Shown one piece after another: positions 7,067 to 14,529 of a stretch of DNA of 36,138 nt. The DNA lies in NCBI GenBank assembly GCA_016195275.1, contig JACPZZ010000034.1, positions 1 through 36,138 of the forward strand, given 5' to 3'. How positions within the stretch are numbered: the first letter of the stretch is position 1; the number at the start of each line of letters is the position of its first letter. A program made the translations under genes and the position numbers. Under the pieces are notes generated by a model that had not been told where the DNA came from, ran no database searches, and saw nothing but the letters and a program-made list of their open reading frames with translations. The stretch comes from Candidatus Aenigmatarchaeota archaeon (GTDB lineage Archaea; Aenigmatarchaeota; Aenigmatarchaeia; JACPZZ01).

Positions 7067-7104
7067 TCATCCCACTCTTAAAAGGTGTGAGATTTCCCGC
7101 TCAC
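7067..7104 (-). repeat. TnpB-type right-end hairpin (locus 2)
   Basis: On the minus strand: GTGAGCGGGAAAT, then the stem CTCACACC with GAGTGGGAT around TTTTAA, then GACA. It is closely similar to 221-270 and 13966-14012. It directly abuts the promoter of the SIS-domain gene and has no transposase upstream. Confidence 0.5.
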
Positions 7105-7111
7105 TCTGTTA

Positions 7112-7122
7112 AAATATTTAAG
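7112..7122 (+). promoter_or_regulatory. TATA box of SIS-domain gene
   Basis: AAATATTTAAG is centred about 29 nt upstream of ATG 7146. This is the usual distance for an archaeal leaderless transcript. It lies 8 bp from the right-end hairpin of the neighbouring TnpB relic. Confidence 0.55.
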
Positions 7123-7145
7123 CGCAAAATACGTAATTAACAACC

Positions 7146-8000
7146 ATGCAAACCGAGACTGTAGATTATTACGTAATGAAAACTCTTGACAGCCTAGAAG
7201 GTTGGACATATCCTTCATTGCCATTAAAACACGATAACAAAAATCTCTTTCTCGGAAGCGGCAACGCCTCCAACGTGGCCGGCATATTCGCAAAAAAATT
7301 CGGCGGCAACGCTGTAAGCGTGGCGAATTACAAAGAATATTTATCTGCAAGACACACCTCGGATTTTGCTTCGATAAATATAATCAACGCGTCAGGCGGT
7401 AAGGATGGCATCAACATGGCCTCGTTCCTGAAAGAGAACGGCTTTAATTTCAGCCTTTTTACTTGCAACCCGCAACCGCCTGCAGGGGAATTTACCCCAA
7501 AAGAAAACGTGTTCGTTTTTCCTTCCTTCGTTGAACCGCCTACGTACAATGTGAGCACATACGCATCCATGATATACGCGATAATGAAAGAAAACGTCGG
7601 CGACATAAAAGAAAACATAAAAAATATGGAAATACCGGATCTCAGAAAACACAAATTTATTTTTTTCGTCGCAGAAGACAAATACGAGCTGCCCGCGGTA
7701 ATGTCTGCAAGAAAGGTCGGCGAATCATTGGCGGGGTTGGGTTCAGCGGGCGAAGGCATAGCGACAGCCGTGCATGGAATGCTTGTGCACGAAAACAATG
7801 ACCGTCTGGATTTCTGTATGAATTGTGACACCGGGACAAAAAACACCTACAAACTCGAAATAGACTCGTATCTGGGGCTGATTATGTCCGCATATTACAT
7901 AATCGGAAAAAATCAGACTGCATCGGATATGGAAAGCATAATGAAAAATTACACGTCAACGGCGCAAAAACTCGGTTGGAAATTCAACAAGGTGTGGTAA
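7146..8000 (+). CDS. SIS (sugar isomerase)-domain protein, function unassigned
   Basis: The 284-aa soluble protein shows a Rossmann-like phosphosugar-binding pattern. It has LFLGSGNASNVAGIFAKKFG (strand, glycine turn, helix), then INIINASGGKDGINMASFLK (the S-G-x-x-x sugar-phosphate loop region), then FSLFTCNPQPPA and VFVFPSFVEPPTYNVSTYAS. A second half includes FIFFVAEDKYELPAVMSARK and an AVHGMLVH segment. This order is typical of SIS domains in glucosamine-phosphate synthase and phosphosugar isomerases, but no glutaminase domain or full isomerase signature is evident. It could be a sugar-phosphate isomerase or a regulator binding a sugar phosphate. ATG 7146 is supported by the TATA-like box. 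It stands alone, convergent with the next minus-strand gene. Confidence 0.6.
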   Translation: MQTETVDYYVMKTLDSLEGWTYPSLPLKHDNKNLFLGSGNASNVAGIFAKKFGGNAVSVANYKEYLSARHTSDFASINIINASGGKDGINMASFLKENGFNFSLFTCNPQPPAGEFTPKENVFVFPSFVEPPTYNVSTYASMIYAIMKENVGDIKENIKNMEIPDLRKHKFIFFVAEDKYELPAVMSARKVGESLAGLGSAGEGIATAVHGMLVHENNDRLDFCMNCDTGTKNTYKLEIDSYLGLIMSAYYIIGKNQTASDMESIMKNYTSTAQKLGWKFNKVW

Positions 8001-8054
8001 ATTTCCGTAATCATCTTCTATTCCTTTCGGCGATGCGTTCTCTACGCTTGTGCG

Positions 8055-8798
8055 TTAAACTGTAATTATTTCTTTTTCAATTTCCGGTAATAAACCCCGA
8101 ACCGGACGGAAGCCGCCAACCGAATACGCACTCCAGCGCCCGGAATTCGAACCGACACCCAAGCACTTCTCGTCCCCGCCGTGGTGCCAACTGCCCCTGC
8201 GCACGACACCGACGTCATAATGATCTGATCCATTATCCTTTCTAGGGGTTGGGTTGAACCAGAAATGAGTCGTGTAAGGGTTGTGCGGCCAGTCCATATT
8301 TTCTGTGACTCTCGGAATGCCGAAAACCTCGTCCCATTCGACAACTACACGCCCGTTGCCTTCGGGGACTAGAATTTCGCCTATTTCTGTGTCGCCTATG
8401 AGAACTATCCTCGGCCAATACCTCCTTCCTTGGCTGTCTGTCTCGAATCTATCAGCTCTGTATCCTTTCGGAACCATGAGACCTGTCTCTGTCCATTGCC
8501 GTGCATGCAAATGAGAAGCATTTCTGGCAAAAAGGTCGTTGAATGCGGCTTCTTGTCTGGGGTCTCTGCCGGCTTTTTCCATGCCAAGTTGTATCGCCAG
8601 CTCTTCACCTGCTGTAGACATCCTTTGCCCTAGTGGGATTAAAGTCTTGGTGTGGTAATGATTTCTACCTGTTCTTGTAAGTGCGAGAGAATATTCGATA
8701 GTGTAACCCTGACGATTGTAGGTCGTTCTTATTGGCCGGTAAAAAGAACTAGCCGGTTGCATTACGAGCTTTTCCATAATTTCGGGATTTGATGCCAT
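8055..8798 (-). CDS. hypothetical protein with FGE/SUMF1-like C-terminal tail
   Basis: I do not recognise the whole protein (247 aa). No signal peptide or TM segment is visible. The N-terminal part (FYRPIRTTYNRQGYTIEYSL) and middle (WPRIVLIGDTEIGEILVP) have no motif I can name. The last 70 residues contain VVRRGSWHHGGDEKCLGVGS and then AYSVGGFRPVRGLL. This resembles the RGGSW...GFRxxR end of formylglycine-generating-enzyme-like folds (also used by phage variable proteins), but the enzyme's catalytic cysteine region is not evident. ATG 8798 (MASNPEIMEKL) is preferred to GTG 8807. A TATA-like CGCTTAAATCC (8829-8839, minus) lies at a position fitting a leaderless start. Confidence 0.65.
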   Translation of the reverse strand: MASNPEIMEKLVMQPASSFYRPIRTTYNRQGYTIEYSLALTRTGRNHYHTKTLIPLGQRMSTAGEELAIQLGMEKAGRDPRQEAAFNDLFARNASHLHARQWTETGLMVPKGYRADRFETDSQGRRYWPRIVLIGDTEIGEILVPEGNGRVVVEWDEVFGIPRVTENMDWPHNPYTTHFWFNPTPRKDNGSDHYDVGVVRRGSWHHGGDEKCLGVGSNSGRWSAYSVGGFRPVRGLLPEIEKEIITV

Positions 8799-8869
8799 GT
8801 GGAACACTGGTATTTAGTCGATAGTAAAGGATTTAAGCGTTAAATGTAGCAAAACGTTCCCTACCAGTG

Positions 8870-8895
8870 CATAGGAAATTTGATAATTTCCTATG
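8870..8895. repeat. single intergenic hairpin of the CAYAGGAAA family
   Basis: Perfect 11-bp arms CATAGGAAATT and AATTTCCTATG enclose a 4-nt loop. The arms belong to the same family as the hairpins at 5116-5141, 6965-6990 and 6996-7021. This one is solitary and sits between two minus-strand genes, upstream of the 8055-8798 gene. Confidence 0.8.
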
Positions 8896-8942
8896 ATTTA
8901 TCTGGTGGGCTGGAGCCCGCAGGGTTTCCCGAGATATATCAT

Positions 8943-9701
8943 TCAAAGCCCTCGTGAGTAACAAAACAGATACTGGTTCGCGTAACCGGCGTATTTGCCC
9001 CACCGCTCCTGCGCAAATTCCCGTATCTTTCTATCGCTCGTTTTTTTGCAGTCAAAATAATTTTCCGTCATAATTTTTCTTATCCACGTGTCAATAGGAA
9101 AAGACTCCAGAAAACCGTAGCCGAAAAGGAGAACGCAGTTCGCAACCTTGTCCCCGATTCCGTGCAGCTTTGTCAAATGTTCAACAGCCTCTTCATACTT
9201 CATTTTATTAACCTCGCTTATCGAATGCCCGCCGATAATCATCTCTGCGGTCTTTTTAAGGAATTTTTGCCGGAAGCCCAACCTCGCAAAACTTATGTCC
9301 GTGTTTAAAATTTCTTCTGGTGTCATCACTGCGCCGTTAACCGTTAACGACTGAACATTCTTCCTTATCCTTTTTATGTTGTTGTTTATAGAGCAAATGA
9401 ACGATAACGTTGTTTCCCAAGGATCGCTTTTTGTTATCCTCAACCCCCGATAATTTTTAATCGCTTCGCCCATCAGGCCGTCTGTGTTTATCCTCTTGTA
9501 AATTCTCTCAAGGTCGTCGTCTTTTCTCAAAAGCTCCATGACCCGGCTTTCAAACCCGTGTGTGAACTTAAGTTCTCCGTCATGCCATATCTCGCACAAT
9601 CGTCCCCCTATGAGCCGGGAAAACCTCCCTTCTTCGCAGTTCCACAAAAACTCGGGCGTCTGACCGCTTTTCATCGTTAAACCGAGATTAAGCAACACCA
9701 T
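8943..9701 (-). CDS. ogg: 8-oxoguanine DNA glycosylase (OGG1/HhH-GPD type)
   Basis: The 252-aa base-excision repair enzyme removes 8-oxoguanine and nicks the abasic site. The HhH motif LHGIGDKVANCVLLFG carries the catalytic lysine (K185), followed 19 residues later by the GPD-loop aspartate in FPIDTWI (D204). The C-terminal RWGKYAGYANQYLFCYSRG matches archaeal OGG1-like proteins. The N-domain includes SGQTPEFLW, the counterpart of the GGQ-F-W element of OGG1. No iron-sulfur cysteine cluster is present, which argues against EndoIII/MutY. It is divergent from apgM with a 32-bp spacer. Confidence 0.88.
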   Translation of the reverse strand: MVLLNLGLTMKSGQTPEFLWNCEEGRFSRLIGGRLCEIWHDGELKFTHGFESRVMELLRKDDDLERIYKRINTDGLMGEAIKNYRGLRITKSDPWETTLSFICSINNNIKRIRKNVQSLTVNGAVMTPEEILNTDISFARLGFRQKFLKKTAEMIIGGHSISEVNKMKYEEAVEHLTKLHGIGDKVANCVLLFGYGFLESFPIDTWIRKIMTENYFDCKKTSDRKIREFAQERWGKYAGYANQYLFCYSRGL

Positions 9702-9733
9702 ATTATTTCAATAGAAAAGTTTAATAACAACTC

Positions 9734-10915
9734 GTGGCTACGCTAAAAACTCTGTTAATAATCTGCGACGGCATGCCCGACTCCGAAGACGGTGACGGAA
9801 ACACGCCTTTGTCGGCATCATACCACCCGGGCCTGGATTTTTTGGCGAAAAACGGCTTGGTTGGTTTGCTGGATTTAAAATACGAAAAAACTGCTGACAC
9901 GGACGAAGGTGTTTTAAAAATCCTTGGCTGTTACGACGACTCATACCCGGGCCGCGGCTACATCGAGGCGTTAAGCACAGACATAGAAATACAAAAAGGC
10001 GACGTCTGTTTTCGGGCGAATTTCGCCACGCTGGACACGGACAACATATTGATCGACCGAAGGGCTGGGCGGGATGAAACCGGGTTGAAAGAATTGTCAG
10101 AAACAATAGACGGCATCGAGATCGACAACATAAGATTCAATGTTGGACACGCGCTAGGCCACAGGATAATAATTGTAATGCATCGGTTAGACAACAAGCC
10201 GCTGTCATGGAACATCGAAGGCAACGACCCTAAAAAAACAGGCGTCACAATAAAACAAATAAGAGCAAAAACACCGAACGGTAAAATTACCGCAAGCGCG
10301 CTCAACAAGTTTTTGAGAAAAGTTAACAAGACCCTGGCAGAACATCCTATAAACAAAAAAAGGAAAATCCCCGCCAACACGATACTGATAAGGAACGTCG
10401 GCCATCCGACGAAAACGAAAAGTTTTGAACAACGATATTACAAAAAAGCGTGCGTCATCGCAGCGCATAGCACGCTTGTCGGCGTTGCTAAATTCCTGGG
10501 TATGGGTTTCATCAAACCGTCCGGGGCGACGAGCCTTGAGGACACAAACCTAAACGAAAAAACGAACGCGACCCTGGAAGCGCTGCAAAAATACGACTTC
10601 GTCCTGCTGCACGTCAACGCTTTTGACACGCTTTCCCACGACAAAAAGCGCGACGAAAAAACCGCATTCATCGAGCGCTTCGATCAATTAGTTGTTAGGA
10701 AAATCCTGGACAGGATCGACTTAAACAAAACAATTGTCGCAGTAACAAGCGACCATTACTCGAATTCATTGGCGAAAGGTTATGAGCATTCTATTGAACC
10801 GGTTCCGTTTGTGATATGCGGCGATGGGATAAAAAATTCTGGCATTGAAAAGTATGATGAGAAAAACACAGCGAAATTCAGAGTTTATAAAAGTATAATG
10901 GATTTACTTGTTTGA
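9734..10915 (+). CDS. apgM: 2,3-bisphosphoglycerate-independent phosphoglycerate mutase, archaeal type
   Basis: The 393-aa alkaline-phosphatase-superfamily mutase interconverts 3- and 2-phosphoglycerate. The N-terminal metal site is LLIICDGMPDSEDGDGNTPL. Mid-protein stretches include DRRAGRDETGLKELSE and NVGHALGHRIIIVM. The C-terminal metal ligands lie in VLLHVNAFDTLSHDKKRDEK and AVTSDHYSNS, followed by PVPFVICGDGI. Length and order fit archaeal aPGAM. The start is a GTG at 9734 shortly after an AT-rich stretch. It would pass 3-phosphoglycerate made by the upstream AMP/RuBisCO pathway into lower glycolysis. Confidence 0.92.
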   Translation: MATLKTLLIICDGMPDSEDGDGNTPLSASYHPGLDFLAKNGLVGLLDLKYEKTADTDEGVLKILGCYDDSYPGRGYIEALSTDIEIQKGDVCFRANFATLDTDNILIDRRAGRDETGLKELSETIDGIEIDNIRFNVGHALGHRIIIVMHRLDNKPLSWNIEGNDPKKTGVTIKQIRAKTPNGKITASALNKFLRKVNKTLAEHPINKKRKIPANTILIRNVGHPTKTKSFEQRYYKKACVIAAHSTLVGVAKFLGMGFIKPSGATSLEDTNLNEKTNATLEALQKYDFVLLHVNAFDTLSHDKKRDEKTAFIERFDQLVVRKILDRIDLNKTIVAVTSDHYSNSLAKGYEHSIEPVPFVICGDGIKNSGIEKYDEKNTAKFRVYKSIMDLLV

Positions 10916-10956
10916 TTTTAACGGTTTTCTCGAGCCCCTTCGGCTTATCCATCGGC

Positions 10957-10965
10957 CTTTAAATA
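10957..10965 (+). promoter_or_regulatory. TATA box of ATPase gene 10989
   Basis: CTTTAAATA is centred about 28 nt upstream of ATG 10989. This spacing favours that start over the in-frame ATG at 10974 and predicts a leaderless mRNA. Confidence 0.55.
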
Positions 10966-10988
10966 GATGAAACATGATTATAATAATC

Positions 10989-12356
10989 ATGATTCAACAA
11001 AAATTCATAGACAGGGACTCGGAACTGGAAATCCTAGAAAAATTTGAGAAGAAAAGGCCGGGTTTGTTCATACTATACGGAAGGAGGCGCATAGGAAAAA
11101 CGGAATTGGTAAAGCAGTTCTGTTTGGGCAAAAAAGTCGTATACTTCCTTGCTGATGAGAGGCCGGCCGATGAGAACATGAAGGAATTAAAAATAATCAT
11201 GGCCAAGTTTTTAGCCGACAGCTTGTTTGAAAAGGCCGCTATAAGCGAATGGGCAGAGTTATTCGGGGAATTTTCCCGGAAATGCGGCAAAAAAGTCGTA
11301 ATAATCATTGACGAATTCCCGTATTTGATAAATTCAGACAAGGCTATTCCATCAATTTTCCAAAAAATATGGGATTTAAACCTTTCAAAAAAGGACATTT
11401 TCCTGATCCTGCTGGGTTCAAGCATAACCATGATGGAAAACTACGTATTGGATTACAGGTCTCCTCTATATGGCAGAAGAAGCGGGCAGCTGAAACTTGA
11501 GCCGTTGAAATTCAAACATATTAAAGAATTCCTTCCCAGCTACAAAATAGAGGAGCTCATTAAGGTGTATGGCGTGACGGATGGAATACCCCAGTATATT
11601 CTAAAATTCGACTATAAAAAGAGTTTTATTGAAAATTTAAAAGAACACGTCCTCAAAAAAGGGGAATTTCTTCACCAGGAATGTGAAATCCTGTTAAAAC
11701 AGGAGCTGCGGGAAATCGGAAATTATTCTACGATATTAAAAGCCATAAGCTTCGGAAGAGGCAAGTTCGGGGAGATAGCCAATCTTACGGGTTTGGACAA
11801 AACACTGGTCTCAAAATATTTGGATAATCTTATAAACCTGCACATTATCCGGAAGGAATTTCCTGTGACAGAAACGAAAGAGGTTAGAAATGCAAGGTAT
11901 ATGTTCGAGGACAATTACTTTAATTTCTGGTTCAGGTTTGTATACCCTAACAAATCCATTATCGAAGAAGGCAGGCATGAGGAGCTTATATCCTCGATAA
12001 AAACTGATCTGAACCAGTATGTGTCTGCTGTGTTTGAAAAGGTCTGCAAGCAGCTTCTCTGGGATATTAGTCTGCCTGTACGGTTTGATAAGCTTGGACG
12101 ATGGTGGCACAAGGACAGGGAAATAGACTTGGTCGGCCTGAACGAGAAAACAAAAGAAATCCTGTTCGCTGAATGTAAATGGCAGGATAAGGTCAACCCT
12201 GAAAAAATACTGCAGGAATTAAAAGAAAAGGCCGAATATGTGGACTGGAACAACGGAAAAAGAAAAGAACACTTCTGCATAATTGCAAAATCGTTTTCAA
12301 AAAGGCCGAAAGGTGTCATACTGCTTGACCTGAACGATCTGGAAAAAGGCTTGTAA
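10989..12356 (+). CDS. archaeal AAA ATPase with C-terminal nuclease-like (DUF234) domain
   Basis: The 455-aa protein has Walker A GRRRIGKTEL (31-40) and Walker B VVIIIDEFPYL (103-113), a sensor-like LILLGSSITMM, and YGRRSGQLKLEPL, which is typical of archaeal ATPase-family STAND-like proteins. A winged-helix segment follows (FGEIANLTGLDKTLVSKYLD, then NLHIIRKEFPV). The C-terminal DUF234-like region contains REIDLVGLN and ILFAECKWQDK, a PD-(D/E)xK-like pattern. Cellular role is not established for this family; such genes are frequent accessory genes in archaeal genomes. Arginine is mostly AGA/AGG here, unlike the CGN-richer neighbours upstream, which hints at transfer. ATG 10989 is chosen from the TATA spacing. 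Confidence 0.82.
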   Translation: MIQQKFIDRDSELEILEKFEKKRPGLFILYGRRRIGKTELVKQFCLGKKVVYFLADERPADENMKELKIIMAKFLADSLFEKAAISEWAELFGEFSRKCGKKVVIIIDEFPYLINSDKAIPSIFQKIWDLNLSKKDIFLILLGSSITMMENYVLDYRSPLYGRRSGQLKLEPLKFKHIKEFLPSYKIEELIKVYGVTDGIPQYILKFDYKKSFIENLKEHVLKKGEFLHQECEILLKQELREIGNYSTILKAISFGRGKFGEIANLTGLDKTLVSKYLDNLINLHIIRKEFPVTETKEVRNARYMFEDNYFNFWFRFVYPNKSIIEEGRHEELISSIKTDLNQYVSAVFEKVCKQLLWDISLPVRFDKLGRWWHKDREIDLVGLNEKTKEILFAECKWQDKVNPEKILQELKEKAEYVDWNNGKRKEHFCIIAKSFSKRPKGVILLDLNDLEKGL

Positions 12357-12463
12357 AGCTGTTACAGCCGCAACTTTCCACGAGTATAGCAGGGCCTGAT
12401 TATATCTTTCATAGTACACTTTTATACCATTCTTATGCTGTCGGTAGGCTCCCTTTACTATAC

Positions 12464-12513
12464 GTATTCTAAATACCGATAAATATATATTTATCAGTAT
12501 TCTAAATACTTAT
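12464..12513 (+). promoter_or_regulatory. symmetric promoter with paired operators flanking the TATA box
   Basis: Two identical 13-mers, GTATTCTAAATAC (12464-12476 and 12497-12509), each with GTATT/AATAC arms, are 33 bp apart, about three helical turns. Between them lies a perfect 18-bp palindrome (12478-12495, GATAAATAT then ATATTTATC) containing the TATA element. Its centre is about 27 nt before ATG 12514, so transcription should begin at or next to the start codon and the second 13-mer covers the initiation region. This looks like an autoregulatory operator. Confidence 0.65.
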
Positions 12514-13827
12514 ATGTACCAGGAGATATTCGCCCAAAACCCGTGGTGGAAAGACAAAAATCTGATTGAAGAGGATTACGACATAGTTAAATGGAAAGAG
12601 AAAACGCACAAATGGGAACCTGAGATAATAGAAAAAATAAATTTGGAGCCTTTTAGTTTCCATATAATTTCAGGTCCCCGGCAGGCAGGAAAAACAACCG
12701 CACTGAAGCTGTTGATAAGGAAATTGTTGGGGATAACGGATCCCAAGTCTGTCTTCTATTTCAACTGCGAAAGTCTGGCGGATTATAAAGAACTTTTAGA
12801 GGTATTAGATGCGTATCTTGAATTTAAGCCCAAAAATTCTGTCATCCTTCTGGATGAGATCACCATGCCAAAAGAATGGTACAGGGCAATAAAATCGCTC
12901 ATAGACAGGGGGAAATTCAGGGACGATGTCCTGATAATAACAGGCTCCACCAGCATTGCGGTCAAAAGGGAGGTGGAATTATTCCCGGGAAGGAGGGGGC
13001 ATGGAAAAGATTTTATTATGTACCCTCTTTCTTTCAGGGGATTTGTGAAAGTTGTCGGCCCGGACCTTGCAAAAAGAATACAACCGATAGATAAAATAGG
13101 GGAAATCGGTGAAAGGGCGCTTAATGCTTTAATGTTTGAAAAGGAATTAAACAGGCATCTGGAAACTTACATGGAATACGGGGGGTTTCCTTTAAGTGTC
13201 GCCAACCTTCACAATAGCAAAGAGGAAGCAAAAAGAACTTACCTAAGCTGGATTAAAAATGCTGTTCTAAAGGCCGGGAGAAGCGACATACTTGCAAGGC
13301 AAATAATCAAAGTATTGGTGGAAACATTGCAAACCAATGTAAGTTGGGAAGGCATATCAAAAAAAATAGAGGTTAAATCGCCTAAAACAGTTGCTGCTTA
13401 CGTCGATTTACTGGAATCGATATTTGTGGTCAATGTATTGTACAACATAGATGCAAACAGCAAAAAAATCAGGTTCGGCAAGAATAAAAAGGTGCATTTC
13501 AGGGATCCTTTGCTGCTTGAAATGCTTGAAGAGTGGTGTCTTGTAGAATCTGAAAATAAAAAGTCGGCTATCGCGGAAGCTTTGGCCGTAGAACACCTTA
13601 CACGCGCGTTTCCTGACAGGGTCTTTTTCTGGAAAAACGGCTTTGAAATAGACGTTGTTGTCCTGGAAAAAGGAAAACTCTACGGGTTTGAAGTAAAATG
13701 GTCTGAAAAAACGGATGCAAAATCAATCAGCCAATTAAAAGATTTCATTGTAATAACCAAGAAGGAATACTCCAAGAAACCTTTGAAAATTCCCCTTTCT
13801 GTATTTCTTAGCTTGTTTGATGTGTAG
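12514..13827 (+). CDS. AAA ATPase with C-terminal DUF4143-type domain
   Basis: The 437-aa protein has Walker A GPRQAGKTTA (54-63) and Walker B SVILLDEIT (109-117), then LIITGSTSIAVKREVELFPG, RGHGKDF and a PLSFRGFV motif, as in AAA_14/DUF4143 ATPases. The C-terminal part has a winged-helix-like TLQTNVSWEGISKKIEVKSP segment, a HFRDPLLLEML stretch and a PD-(D/E)xK-like end (EIDVVVLEKGKLYGFEVKW). The biochemical role of the family is unclear. It follows the other ATPase in the same direction but has its own unusual promoter. A TnpB relic begins directly after its stop codon. Codon use (AGG/AGA, AT-rich) resembles the preceding ATPase. Confidence 0.85.
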   Translation: MYQEIFAQNPWWKDKNLIEEDYDIVKWKEKTHKWEPEIIEKINLEPFSFHIISGPRQAGKTTALKLLIRKLLGITDPKSVFYFNCESLADYKELLEVLDAYLEFKPKNSVILLDEITMPKEWYRAIKSLIDRGKFRDDVLIITGSTSIAVKREVELFPGRRGHGKDFIMYPLSFRGFVKVVGPDLAKRIQPIDKIGEIGERALNALMFEKELNRHLETYMEYGGFPLSVANLHNSKEEAKRTYLSWIKNAVLKAGRSDILARQIIKVLVETLQTNVSWEGISKKIEVKSPKTVAAYVDLLESIFVVNVLYNIDANSKKIRFGKNKKVHFRDPLLLEMLEEWCLVESENKKSAIAEALAVEHLTRAFPDRVFFWKNGFEIDVVVLEKGKLYGFEVKWSEKTDAKSISQLKDFIVITKKEYSKKPLKIPLSVFLSLFDV

Positions 13828-13957
13828 ATGTGACATACTCCAACCCCTAAAGGGCGCGGGCTTCCTGCTTCAATGACGGAGCTATTACTCCATCTCCACA
13901 GGCGTTACTTCCCGCCTGCCCGGCGGTAGCTATTTTGAGTATATTCTTTGCAGCGTT
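13828..13957 (-). pseudogene. TnpB C-terminal remnant with right end (130 bp)
   Basis: On the minus strand this encodes NAAKNILKIATAGQAG, then SNACGDGVIAPSLKQEARAL and a stop, followed by the right end GGGGTTGGAGTATGTCACAT. It aligns without gaps to 35802-35931, with about 8 differences in 130 positions by my count. The zinc ribbon and most of the RuvC domain are missing. Upstream of the N-A-A-K codons the sequence switches to the 26-bp repeat and another right-end hairpin. The remnant begins directly at the stop codon of the preceding ATPase gene. Confidence 0.85.
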
Positions 13958-13965
13958 CCGATACG

Positions 13966-14012
13966 GTTCGCTCTCATCCCACCTCTGAAGAGTGTGGGAT
14001 TTCTTGCTCACA
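13966..14012 (-). repeat. TnpB-type right-end hairpin (locus 3, uninterrupted site)
   Basis: On the minus strand: GTGAGCAAGAAAT, the stem CCCACACTC with GAGGTGGGAT around TTCA, then GAGAGCGAACCG. It matches loci 221-270 and 7067-7104. Here the hairpin connects directly to GCGAACCG, whereas at locus 2 a palindrome array separates the two. Confidence 0.5.
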
Positions 14013-14156
14013 AAGGTTAACGAAAGCCCGTTTTTGAGAAAGGGGAATTACGCTATCTTTTCCGCCTTCGGGGTTACAAACGCCTTCGTAATTTGCGACG
14101 ACGGGATAAACGCATCTGGTGTTGACTTATCAGGCTTATACCGGAGTAGATTATTT
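14013..14156. other. spacer without a convincing gene
   Basis: Only a 60-codon plus-strand ORF (13992-14174) covers this stretch. Its middle, FVICDDGINASG, faintly recalls FVICGDGIKNSG near the end of apgM in this window, but the similarity is too short to call a duplicated fragment. No promoter or stem-loop stands out. Confidence 0.4.
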
Positions 14157-14474
14157 TTATTTGGGCGCTGTTAGCGGACAGCCGCATCCGACCCTGACCT
14201 TCTGCTTTTCAGCAGCGTCGCCACATGGTTCTACGTCATCGGCTTCAAGGACAACACCTTTAGCCGCGGTGCACAAAGCTGGTGAAGGATCTCCGCTGCA
14301 ACCTGTGTTGACCAAAACTTGGCAAGCGTTGTTGAAATTCACCCTCAGCTGCTGGTTGTTCGCAAAAGGGTTCCAAACGCCCATGAAAACAGCAACCACA
14401 GCGATAAGGATTATTACAGCTATTGCCAGAATTACCAGCATGTCAATCGGTAAAGAGACACCCTTGCGTTTCAT
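14157..14474 (-). CDS. class III signal-peptide prepilin-like protein, Cys-rich (105 aa)
   Basis: The N-terminus MKRKGVSLPIDM is followed by about 20 hydrophobic residues (LVILAIAVIILIAVVAVFMG). This is a class III (type IV pilin-like) signal with likely cleavage after K-G. The mature part is short and holds six cysteines, including ACQVLVNTGCSG, ALCTAAKG, EPCGD and a terminal VGCGCPLTAPK. The CGC near the C-terminus resembles the CGCG ends of two other proteins of the cluster. It is the last gene of the minus-strand pilus operon, 55 nt after the preceding gene, with an AAGGT Shine-Dalgarno-like sequence upstream. Confidence 0.8.
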   Translation of the reverse strand: MKRKGVSLPIDMLVILAIAVIILIAVVAVFMGVWNPFANNQQLRVNFNNACQVLVNTGCSGDPSPALCTAAKGVVLEADDVEPCGDAAEKQKVRVGCGCPLTAPK

Positions 14475-14529
14475 TTTGACCTTGTAAATTATTTTCTTCT
14501 GGCTAGCTTAAATAGCTTGGTTTGGCTTT

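Noticed and set aside
6876-7070. Minus-strand 64-codon ORF across the palindrome array
   Set aside because: It translates the hairpin arms and the transposon left flank and has no motif. The nucleotide structure explains the open frame.
8140-8165. Minus-strand GGTTCGAATTCC looks like a tRNA T-loop
   Set aside because: The flanking bases do not form a proper T-stem or acceptor stem, and the stretch lies in the coding frame of the 247-aa protein (G-S-N-S codons).
10974-10988. Upstream ATG at 10974 as start of the first ATPase
   Set aside because: It adds only M-I-I-I-I, and the TATA-like box at 10957-10965 places the transcription start near 10987, just before the ATG at 10989.
13992-14174. 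60-codon ORF with FVICDDGINASG, possibly a fragment of apgM
   Set aside because: Only about ten residues resemble the apgM end. The flanks do not align, so a duplicated fragment cannot be supported.
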